A program made the translations under genes and the position numbers. Positions 54,000 to 64,000 of a stretch of DNA of 64,000 nt are shown piece after piece (positions within the stretch are counted from its first letter, which is position 1; each line of letters opens with the position of its first letter). Source of the DNA: Fistularia commersonii. Lineage: Eukaryota; Chordata; Actinopteri; Syngnathiformes; Fistulariidae. The notes under the pieces are model-generated. The model was not told where the DNA came from and did not search any database. It worked only from the letters and a program-made list of their open reading frames with translations. The DNA lies in NCBI GenBank assembly GCA_037954325.1, contig JBBMNZ010000065.1, positions 434,001 through 498,000 on the forward strand, written 5' to 3'.

Positions 54000-56900
54000 G
54001 CTATATCCTTTGAACCTTTAATGGGATCACACTGAATTTGACATATATTGTGCAGAATCATATCCCAAAAAACATATTTCAACAGCAGAAACCAGCTTGA
54101 TGAAATTCATTAGTTATTTCCACTCCTAAACAAAAACGCTTCAACTCGGTGAGATAAGCATTATTTGCAAGAATGGCTATATGTTTGATCTTGTTGCTGG
54201 ATTACACTGAATTTGAAATTTTTTCTGCAGAATCATGTCCTAAACAACATATTTCAACAGCAGAAACCAGCTTGATGAAATTCATTAGTTATTTCCACTC
54301 CGAATCAAAAACGCTCAACTCGGTGAGATAAGCACTTTTTGATCGAATGGCAATATCTTTTGAACTTGTCGCTGGATTATACTGAATTTGACATATTTTG
54401 TGCAAAATCATGTCCTAAACAACATATATCAACAGCAAAAACCAGCATGTTGATATTCATTAGTTATATCCACTCCTAATCAAAAACGCTTCAAATCGGT
54501 CTCATAAGCATGTTTTGAACGAATGGCTATATCCTTTGAACCTGTAATGGGCTCACAAGAATTTGACATATATTGTGCAGAATCATGTCCTAAACAACAT
54601 ATTTCAACAGAAGAAACCAGCTTGATGAAATTCAATAGTTATTTCCGCTCTTAATCAAAACCTCTTCAACTTGGTGAGATAAGCAATTTTTGAACGAATG
54701 GCTATATCTTTTGAACATGTGATGGGATTTCACTGAATTTGACATATATTGTGCAGAATCTTGTCCTAAACAACATATTTCAACAGCGGGAACCAGCTTG
54801 ATGAAATTCATTAGTTATATCCACTCCTAATCAGAAACACTTTAACTCGGTCTCATGAGCACATTTTGAAAGAATGTCTATATCCTTTGAACCTGTAATG
54901 GGCTCACAAGAATTTGATATATATTGTGCAGAATCATGTCCTAAACCACATATTTCAACAGCAGAAACCAGCTTGATGAAATTCATTAGTTATTTCCAGT
55001 CCGAATCAAAAACGCTTCAACTCGGTGAGATAAGCACTTTTTGATCGAATAGCTATATCTTTTGAACTTGTAGCTGGATTACACTGAATTTGACATGTGT
55101 TTTGCAGAATCATGTCCTAAACAACATATTTAAACAGCAGTAACCAGCTTGATGAAATCCATCAGATATTTCCACTCCTAATCAAAAACGCTTCAACCCG
55201 ATAAGATAAGCAGATTTTGAACGAATGGCTATATCTTTTGATCCTGTGATGTGATTACACAAAATATGACATATATTGTGCAGAATCATATCCTAAAAAA
55301 CATATTTCAACAGCAGAAACCAGCTTGATGAAATTCATTGGTTATTTCCACTCCGAATCAAAAACGCTTCAACTCGGTGAGATAAGTCCTTTTTGAACGG
55401 ATGGCTATATCCTTTGAACCTGTAATGGGCTCACAAGAATTTGACATATATTGTGCAGAATCATGTCCTAAACAACATATTTCAACAGCGGGAACCAGCG
55501 TGATTAAATTCAAAAGTTATTTCCACTCCTAATCAAAAATGCTTCAACTCGGTGAGATAAGTACTTTTTGAACGAATGGCTATATCTTTTGAACATGTGA
55601 AGGGATTACACTGAATTTGACATATCCAGTCCAGAATCATGTCCTAAACAACAAATTTCAAGAGCAGAAACCAGCTTGATGAAATTCATTAGTTATTTCC
55701 ACTCCGAATCAAAAACGCTTCAACTCTGTGAGATAAGCACTTATTGATCGAATGGCTATATCTTTTGAACTTGTCGCTGGATTATACTGAATTTGATATA
55801 TTTAGTGCAGAATCTTGTCCTAAAAAACATATTTCAACAGCGGGAACCAGCTTGATGAAATTCATTAGTTATATCCACTCCTAATCAGAAACACTTTAAC
55901 TCGGTCTCATGAGCACATTTTGAAAGAATGACTATATCCTTTGAACCTGTAATGGGCTCACAAGAATTTGACATATATTGTGCAGAATCATGTCCTAAAC
56001 AACATATTTCAACAGCAGCAACCAGCTTGATGAAATTCATTAGTTATTTCCACTCCGAATCAAAAACGCTTCAACTCGGTGAGATAAGCACCTTTTGATC
56101 GAATAGCTATATCTTTTGAACTTCTAGCTGGATTACACTGAATTTGACATGTGTTTTGCAGAATCATGTCCTAAACAACATATTTCAACAGCAGTAACCA
56201 GCTTGATGAAATCCATCAGATATTTCCACTCCTAATCAAAAACGCTTCAACCCGATAAGATAAGCAGATTTTGAACGAATGGCTATATCTTTTGATCCTG
56301 TGATGTGATTACACAAAATTTGACATATATTGTGCAGAATCATATCCTAAAAAACATATTTCAACAGCAGAAACCAGCTTGATGAAATTCATTGGTTATT
56401 TCCACTCCGAATCAAAAACGCCTCAACTCGGGGAGATAAGTTCTTTTGGAACGACTGGCGATATCTTTTGAACCTATGAAGGGATTACACTGAATTTGAC
56501 ATATATTGTGCAGAAACATGTTCTAAACAAAATATTTCAACAGCAGATACCAGATTGATGAAATTCAAAAGTTATTTCCACTCCTAATCAAAAACGCTTC
56601 AACTCGGTGAGATAAGCACTTTTTGAACAAATGGCTATATCTTTTGAACTTGTGAAGGGATTACACTGAATTTGAAATATATTGTCCAGAATCATGTCCT
56701 GAACAACAAATTTCAAGAGCAGAAACCAGCGTGATGAAATTCAAAAGTTATTTCCAATACTAATCAAAAACTCTTTAACTTGGTGAGATAAGCAATTTTT
56801 GAACGAATGGCTATATTTTTTGAACCTGTGATGGGATTACACTGAATTTGAAATATATTGTCCAGAATCATGTCCTAAACAACAAATTTCAAGAGCAGAA

Positions 56901-57689
56901 ACCAGCTTGATGAAATTCATTAGTTATTTCCACTCCTAATCAGAAACGTCTCAACTCGGCGAGATAAGCACTTTTTTCACGAATGGCTATATCTTTCGAT
57001 CTTATCGCTGGATTAAACTTAATTTGGCATGTGTTTTGCAGAATCATGTCCTAAAAAAACATATTTCAACAGCAGAAACCAGCTTGACGAAATCCATCAG
57101 TTATTTCCACTCCTAATCAAAAACGCTTCAACCCGAGAAGATAGGCAGTTTTTGAACGAATGGCTATATCTTTTGAACCTTTGATGTGATTACACTAAAT
57201 TGGACATATATTGTGCAGAATCATATCCTAAACAACATATTTCAACAGCAGAAACCAGCTTGATGAAATTCATTGGTTTTTTCCACTCCGAATCAAAAAC
57301 GCTTCAACTCGGTGAGATAAGTCCTTTTTGAACGGATGGCTATATCCTTTGAACCTGTAATGGGCTCACAAGAATTTGACATATATTGTGCAGATTCATG
57401 TCCTAAACAACATATTTCAACAGCAGAAACCAGCCTGATGAAATTCAAAAGTTATTTCCACTCCTAATCAAAAATGCTTCAACTCGGTGAGATAAGTACT
57501 TTTTGAACGAATGGCTATATCTTTTGAACTTGTGAAGGGATTACACTTAATTTGACATATATTGTGCAGAATTATGTCATAAACAACATATTTCAACAGC
57601 AGAAACCAGCTTGATGATATCCATTAGTTATTTCCACTCCTAATCAAAAACGCTTCAACTCGGTGAGATAAGTCCTTTTTGAAACAATG
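54000..57689 (+). repeat. 3690-bp higher-order unit (21 monomers), copy 1
   Basis: The marker ATGGGATCAC occurs at 54021, 57711 and 61401, each exactly 3690 bp apart, which is close to 21 monomers. The unit contains monomers found only in the right domain: GGTCTCATAAGC with TAATGGGCTCACAAG, GACATGTGTTTTGC, CCCGATAAGATAAGCAGATTTTG, and GTCCAGAATCATGTCC. One short patch at about 54427-54465 differs from copy 2. Confidence 0.93.
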
Positions 57690-60600
57690 GCTATATCCTT
57701 TGAACCTTTAATGGGATCACACTGAATTTGACATATTTTGTGCAGAATCATATCCCAAAAAACATATTTCGACAGCAGAAACCAGCTTGATGAAATTCAT
57801 TAGTTATTTCCACTCCTAAACAAAAACGCTTCAACTCGGTGAGATAAGCATTATTTGCAAGAATGGCTATATGTTTGATCTTGTTGCTGGATTACACTGA
57901 ATTTGAAATTTTTTCTGCAGAATCATGTCCTAAACAACATATTTCAACAGCAGAAACCAGCTTGATGAAATTCATTAGTTATTTCCACTCCGAATCAAAA
58001 ACGCTCAACTCGGTGAGATAAGCACTTTTTGATCGAATGGCAATATCTTTTGAACTTGTCGCTGGATTATACTGAATTTGACATATTTTGTGCAAAATCA
58101 TGTCCTAAACAACATATTTCAACAGCAGGAACCAGCTTGATGAAATTCATTAGTTATATCCACTCCTAATCAAAAACGCTTCAAATCGGTCTCATAAGCA
58201 TGTTTTGAACGAATGGCTATATCCTTTGAACCTGTAATGGGCTCACAAGAATTTGACATATATTGTGCAGAATCATGTCCTAAACAACATATTTCAACAG
58301 AAGAAACCAGCTTGATGAAATTCAATAGTTATTTCCGCTCTTAATCAAAACCTCTTCAACTTGGTGAGATAAGCAATTTTTGAACGAATGGCTATATCTT
58401 TTGAACATGTGATGGGATTTCACTGAATTTGACATATATTGTGCAGAATCTTGTCCTAAACAACATATTTCAACAGCGGGAACCAGCTTGATGAAATTCA
58501 TTAGTTATATCCACTCCTAATCAGAAACACTTTAACTCGGTCCCATGAGCACATTTTGAAAGAATGTCTATATCCTTTGAACCTGTAATGGGCTCACAAG
58601 AATTTGATATATATTGTGCAGAATCATGTCCTAAACCACATATTTCAACAGCAGAAACCAGCTTGATGAAATTCATTAGTTATTTCCAGTCCGAATCAAA
58701 AACGCTTCAACTCGGTGAGATAAGCACTTTTTGATCGAATAGCTATATCTTTTGAACTTGTAGCTGGATTACACTGAATTTGACATGTGTTTTGCAGAAT
58801 CATGTCCTAAACAACATATTTAAACAGCAGTAACCAGCTTGATGAAATCCATCAGATATTTCCACTCCTAATCAAAAACGCTTCAACCCGATAAGATAAG
58901 CAGATTTTGAACGAATGGCTATATCTTTTGATCCTGTGATGTGATTACACAAAATTTGACATATATTGTGCAGAATCATATCCTAAAAAACATATTTCAA
59001 CAGCAGAAACCAGCTTGATGAAATTCATTGGTTATTTCCACTCCGAATCAAAAACGCTTCAACTCGGTGAGATAAGTCCTTTTTGAACGGATGGCTATAT
59101 CCTTTGAACCTGTAATGGGCTCACAAGAATTTGACATATATTGTGCAGAATCATGTCCTAAACAACATATTTCAACAGCAGAAACCAGCGTGATTAAATT
59201 CAAAAGTTATTTCCACTCCTAATCAAAAATGCTTCAACTCGGTGAGATAAGTACTTTTTGAACGAATGGCTATATCTTTTGAACATGTGAAGGGATTACA
59301 CTGAATTTGACATATCCAGTCCAGAATCATGTCCTAAACAACAAATTTCAAGAGCAGAAACCAGCTTGATGAAATTCATTAGTTATTTCCACTCCGAATC
59401 AAAAACGCTTCAACTCTGTGAGATAAGCACTTATTGATCGAATGGCTATATCTTTTGAACTTGTCGCTGGATTATACTGAATTTGATATATTTTGTGCAG
59501 AATCTTGTCCTAAAAAACATATTTAAACAGCGGGAACCAGCTTGATGAAATTCATTAGTTATATCCACTCCTAATCAGAAACACTTTAACTCGGTCTCAT
59601 GAGCACATTTTGAAAGAATGACTATATCCTTTGAACCTGTAATGGGCTCACAAGAATTTGACATATATTGTGCAGAATCATGTCCTAAACAACATATTTC
59701 AACAGCAGCAACCAGCTTGATGAAATTCATTAGTTATTTCCACTCCGAATCAAAAACGCTTCAACTCGGTGAGATAAGCACCTTTTGATCGAATAGCTAT
59801 ATCTTTTGAACTTCTAGCTGGATTACACTGAATTTGACATGTGTTTTGCAGAATCATGTCCTAAACAACATATTTCAACAGCAGTAACCAGCTTGATGAA
59901 ATCCATCAGATATTTCCACTCCTAATCAAAAACGCTTCAACCCGATAAGATAAGCAGATTTTGAACGAATGGCTATATCTTTTGATCCTGTGATGTGATT
60001 ACACAAAATTTGACATATATTGTGCAGAATCATATCCTAAAAAACATATTTCAACAGCAGAAACCAGCTTGATGAAATTCATTGGTTATTTCCACTCCGA
60101 ATCAAAAACGCCTCAACTCGGGGAGATAAGTTCTTTTGGAACGACTGGCGATATCTTTTGAACCTATGAAGGGATTACACTGAATTTGACATATATTGTG
60201 CAGAAACATGTTCTAAACAAAATATTTCAACAGCAGATACCAGATTGATGAAATTCAAAAGTTATTTCCACTCCTAATCAAAAACGCTTCAACTCGGTGA
60301 GATAAGCACTTTTTGAACAAATGGCTATATCTTTTGAACTTGTGAAGGGATTACACTGAATTTGAAATATATTGTCCAGAATCATGTCCTGAACAACAAA
60401 TTTCAAGAGCAGAAACCAGCGTGATGAAATTCAAAAGTTATTTCCAATACTAATCAAAAACTCTTCAACTTGGTGAGATAAGCAATTTTTGAACGAATGG
60501 CTATATTTTTTGAACCTGTGATGGGATTACACTGAATTTGAAATATATTGTCCAGAATCATGTCCTAAACAACAAATTTCAAGAGCAGAAACCAGCTTGA

Positions 60601-61379
60601 TGAAATTCATTAGTTATTTCCACTCCTAATCAGAAACGTCTCAACTCGGCGAGATAAGCACTTTTTTCACGAATGGCTATATCTTTCGATCTTATCGCTG
60701 GATTAAACTTAATTTGGCATGTGTTTTGCAGAATCATGTCCTAAAAAAACATATTTCAACAGCAGAAACCAGCTTGACGAAATCCATCAGTTATTTCCAC
60801 TCCTAATCAAAAACGCTTCAACCCGAGAAGATAGGCAGTTTTTGAACGAATGGCTATATCTTTTGAACCTTTGATGTGATTACACTAAATTGGACATATA
60901 TTGTGCAGAATCATATCCTAAACAACATATTTCAACAGCAGAAACCAGCTTGATGAAATTCATTGGTTATTTCCACTCCGAATCAAAAACGCTTCAACTC
61001 GGTGAGATAAGTCCTTTTTGAACGGATGGCTATATCCTTTGAACCTGTAATGGGCTCACAAGAATTTGACATATATTGTGCAGATTCATGTCCTAAACAA
61101 CATATTTCAACAGCAGAAACCAGCCTGATGAAATTCAAAAGTTATTTCCACTCCTAATCAAAAATGCTTCAACTCGGTGAGATAAGTACTTTTTGAACGA
61201 ATGGCTATATCTTTTGAACTTGTGAAGGGATTACACTTAATTTGACATATATTGTGCAGAATTATGTCATAAACAACATATTTCAACAGCAGAAACCAGC
61301 TTGATGATATCCATTAGTTATTTCCACTCCTAATCAAAAACGCTTCAACTCGGTGAGATAAGTCCTTTTTGAAACAATG
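57690..61379 (+). repeat. 3690-bp higher-order unit (21 monomers), copy 2
   Basis: This copy is near-identical to copy 1 at a constant offset of 3690 bp. Rare variants shared by both include the ACGCCTCAACTCGGGGAG monomer at about 56419 and 60109. Few differences are visible, among them AAACTCTTTAAC at about 56767 against AAACTCTTCAAC at about 60457, and GGTCTCATGAGC at about 54850 against GGTCCCATGAGC at about 58540. A fixed period with no net indel suggests a recent duplication. Confidence 0.93.
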
Positions 61380-63340
61380 GCTATATCCTTTGAACCTTTA
61401 ATGGGATCACACTGAATTTGACATATTTTGTGCAGAATCATATCCCAAAAAACATATTTCGACAGCAGAAACCAGCTTGATGAAATTCATTAGTTATTTC
61501 CACTCCTAAACAAAAACGCTTCAACTCGGTGAGATAAGCATTATTTGCAAGAATGGCTATATCTTATGATCTTTTTGCTGGATAACACTGAATTTGAAAT
61601 ATTTTCTGCAGAATCATGTCCTAAACAACATATTTCAACAGCAGAAACCAGCTTGATGAAATTCATTAGTTATTTCTACTCCGAATCAAAAACGCTTCAA
61701 ATCGGTCTCATAAGCATGTTTTGAACGAATGGCTATATCCTTTGAACCTGTAATGGGCTCACAAGAATTTGACATATATTGTGCAGAATCATGTCCTAAA
61801 CAACATATTTCAACAGCAGAAACCATCTTGATGAAATTCATTAGTTATTTCCACTCCTAATCAAAAACGCTTCAACTCGTTGAGATAAGCACTTTTTGAT
61901 CGAATAGCTATATCTTTTCAACTTGTAGCTGGATTACACTGAATTTGACATGTGTTTTGCAGAATCATGTCCTAAACAACATATTTCAACAGCAGTAACC
62001 AGCTTGATGAAATCCAACAGATATTTCCACTCCTAATCAAAAACGCTTCAACCCGATAAGATAAGCAGATTTTGAACGAATGGCTATATCTTTTGATCCT
62101 GTGATGTGATTACACTAACATTGACATATATTGTGCAGAATCATATCCTAAAAAACATATTTCAACAGCAGAAACCAGCTTGATGAAATTCATTGGTTAT
62201 TTCCACTCCTAATCAAAAACGCTTCAACTTAGTGAGATAAGCACTTTTTGAACGAATGGCTATATCTTTTGAACTTGTGAAGGGATTACACTGAATTTGA
62301 CATATATTGTGCAGAATCATGTCCTAAACAACATATTTCAACAGTAGAAATCTACTTGATGAAATTCATTAGTTATTGCCACTCCTAATCAAAATTGCTT
62401 CAACTCGGTGAGATAAGTACTTTTTGTACGAATGGCTATATCTTTTGATCTTGTCGCTGGATTACACTGAATTTGACATGTGTTGTGCAGAATCATGTCC
62501 TAAACAACATATTTCAACAGCAGAAACCAGCTTGATTAGATCCATTAGTTATTTCCACTCCTAATTAAAACGCTTCAACCCGATTAGATAAGCAGTTTTT
62601 GAACGAATGGCGATATCTTTTGAACCTGTGATGTGATTATACTGAATTTGACATATATTGTGCAGAATCATATCCTAAAAAACATATTTCAACAGCAGAA
62701 ACCAGCTTGATGAAATTCATTGATTATTTCGACTCTGAATCCAAAAACGCTTCAACTCGGTGATATAAGTACTTTTTGAACGAATGGCGATATCTTTTGA
62801 ACCTATGAAGGGATTATACTGAATTTGACATATATTGTGCAGAATCATGTCCTAAACAGCATATTTCAACAGCAGAAACCAGCGTGATGAAATTCAAAAG
62901 TTATTTCCACTCCTAATCAAAAAAGCTTCAACTCGGTGAGATAAGTACTTTTTGAACGAATGGCGATATCTTTTTAACGTATGAAGGGATTACACTGAAT
63001 TTGACATATATTGTGCAGAATCATGTCCTAAACAACATATTTCAACAGCAAAAACCAGCGTGATGAAATTCAAAAGTTATTTCCACTCCGAATCAAAAAT
63101 GCTTCAACTCGGTGAGATAAGCACTTTTTGATCGAATGGCAATATCTTTTGAACTTGTTGCTGGATTATACTGAATTTGACATATTTTGTGCAGAATCAT
63201 GTCCTAAACAAGATATTTCAACAGCAGGAATCAGCTTGATGAAATTCATTAGCTATTTGCACTCCTAATCAAAAACGCTTCAACTCAGTCTCATAAGAAC
63301 GTTTTGAACGAATGGCTATATCCTTTCAACTTGTAATGGG
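61380..63340 (+). repeat. Shortened, divergent third copy of the 3690-bp unit
   Basis: A third start appears at 61401. The sequence soon diverges and skips monomers: the TTTCTGCAG monomer is followed directly by GGTCTCATAAGC/GGGCTCACAAG and then by GATCGAATAGC/GACATGTG. Three monomers of the full unit are missing across these two junctions. From about 62200 on, single monomers resemble the right domain (GTGAAGGGATTAC, CAAAAGTTATTTCC) but not in the same order. Mutations are denser than between copies 1 and 2, as expected for older or edge-of-domain repeats. Confidence 0.75.
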
Positions 63341-64000
63341 CTAACACGAATTTTACATATATTGTGCTTAATCATGTCCTAAACAACATATATAAACAGC
63401 AGAAACCAGAATGATGAAATTCATTAGTTATTTCCATTCCAACTCAAAAAATATTTAACCTCGGTAAGATAAGCACTCTTTGACCTTATGGCTATATCTT
63501 TTGAACTTGTAGCTGGATTACACTGAATTTGACATATATTGTGCATAATCATGTCCTGAACAACATATATCAACAGCAAAAACCAGCATGACTAAATTCA
63601 TTCGTCATTTCCACTCCTACTCAAAAAAGATTTAACCTCGGTAAGATAAGCCCTTTTTAACCTTATGGCTATATCTTTTGAACTTGTAGCTGGATTACAC
63701 TGAATTTGACATATATTGTGCAGAATCATGTCCTAAACAACATATTTCAACAGCAGAAACCAGCATGATGAAATTCATTAGTTATTTCCACTCAAACTCA
63801 AAAACGATTTAACTCGATAAGATAAGCACTTTTTGAACGAATGGCTATATTTTTGAACTTGTAGCAGGATTACACTGAATTTGACATTTATTGTACAAAA
63901 TCTTGTCCTAAAAAACATATATAAACAGCAGAAACCAGAATGATGAAATTCATTAGTTATTTCCATTCCAACTCAAAAAGATTTAACCTCGGTAAGATAA
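63341..64000 (+). repeat. Return to central-domain monomer types
   Basis: From about 63341 the sequence (TTTTACATATATTGTGCTTAATC, then AACAGCAGAAACCAGAATG) stops resembling the 3690-bp unit and matches monomers of the giant units. The stretch 63840-63960 closely follows 30040-30160, including TTGTAGCAGGATTAC, GACATTTATTGTAC and AAATCTTGTCC. The switch back to the central type implies that further repeats of the central domain lie to the right of the window. Confidence 0.8.

Larger units (their letters stand above)
1..64000 (+). repeat. Satellite array, ~176-bp monomer, head-to-tail, fills the window
   Basis: The same AT-rich monomer of about 176 bp runs from the first base to the last, roughly 360 times. 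Landmarks recur once per monomer: TTCAACAGCAGAAACCAG at the arbitrary start, TTTCCACTCCTAATC near position 41, an A5 tract at 55-59, a T5 tract at 85-89, GAATGGCTATATC near 95, GGATTACACTGAATTTGAC near 123, and CAGAATCATGTCC near 152. Successive GGCTAT landmarks at 98, 273, 449, 624, 799, 976, 1152, 1329 and 1505 give spacings of 175-177 bp. All monomers seen are in the same orientation, and no foreign insertion is visible. Centromeric satellites of plants and animals commonly have monomers of about 150-180 bp; a centromeric or pericentromeric location is inference. I do not recognise the family by name. Confidence 0.98.

Noticed and set aside
63778..63966. 62-codon open frame on the - strand
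   Set aside because: It is an antisense chance frame in two monomers, with no coding features.
1..64000. CRISPR array
   Set aside because: The period is 176 bp and the whole unit is conserved. There is no alternation of short identical repeats with unique spacers.
1..64000. CENP-B box in the monomer
   Set aside because: I looked for the TTCG-N4-A-N2-CGGG pattern on both strands. Pieces such as TTCGATAAG, AACCCGATAAG and CCTCGGGAAG occur, but none has the required spacing and bases.
1..64000. Bacterial-type promoter in each monomer (TTGACATATATTG) or TATA box (GGCTATATC)
   Set aside because: These are AT-rich matches in a eukaryotic-type satellite, with no gene downstream. Resemblance alone does not support promoter activity.
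1..64000. Known satellite families (Arabidopsis ~178 bp, Brassica 176 bp, human alpha 171 bp)
   Set aside because: The monomer length is close, but I recognise none of their sequence landmarks here. Equal length is not evidence of identity; a database search with the consensus would decide.

Overview
The whole 64 kb window is one uninterrupted satellite DNA array. It contains no gene, RNA gene, transposon, CRISPR array or unique-sequence spacer that I can support. The repeat unit is an AT-rich monomer of about 176 bp (the consensus I read by eye is about 35% G+C). It is repeated head-to-tail in a single orientation roughly 360 times. A monomer of near-nucleosome length, complete array purity and multi-kilobase higher-order duplications are typical of a centromeric or pericentromeric satellite in a eukaryote. 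Many plants have 150-180 bp centromere satellites, so a plant is my first guess. I do not recognise the monomer as any named family, and the sequence alone cannot fix the species or prove centromere function.

Layout by higher-order structure, with boundaries good to about one monomer: (1) 1-5990 is a mosaic. It opens with an eight-monomer block ('block A') that is partly repeated at 1760-2809, followed by a less ordered stretch. (2) 5991-12501 is two tandem copies of a 3256-bp unit that starts with block A and contains one half-length monomer. (3) 12498-16864 is diverse monomers without a clear long period. (4) 16865-35538 and 35539-53989 are two directly adjacent copies of a very large unit of about 18.67 kb (about 106 monomers). 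They are near-identical by eye but differ by in-register gains and losses of whole monomers, and each has its own secondary amplification. The left copy has a four-fold array of a 528-bp trimer; the right copy has a 2998-bp tandem duplication. (5) 54000-61379 is two exact-period copies of a 3690-bp, 21-monomer unit, followed to about 63340 by a shortened and more divergent third copy. (6) 63341-64000 returns to the monomer types of the central block.

The interest lies in the history of the array. Nested duplications can be read at about 21 bp, 176 bp, 528 bp, 1056 bp, 3.0-3.7 kb and 18.7 kb. Nearly all length changes are whole multiples of the monomer, as expected from unequal exchange or conversion between aligned monomers. 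One clear exception is an approximately 86-bp deletion with a 3-bp microhomology. Recurrent C-to-T and G-to-A differences at CpG sites suggest methylated DNA. The few open reading frames of 60-85 codons are chance frames through the satellite.
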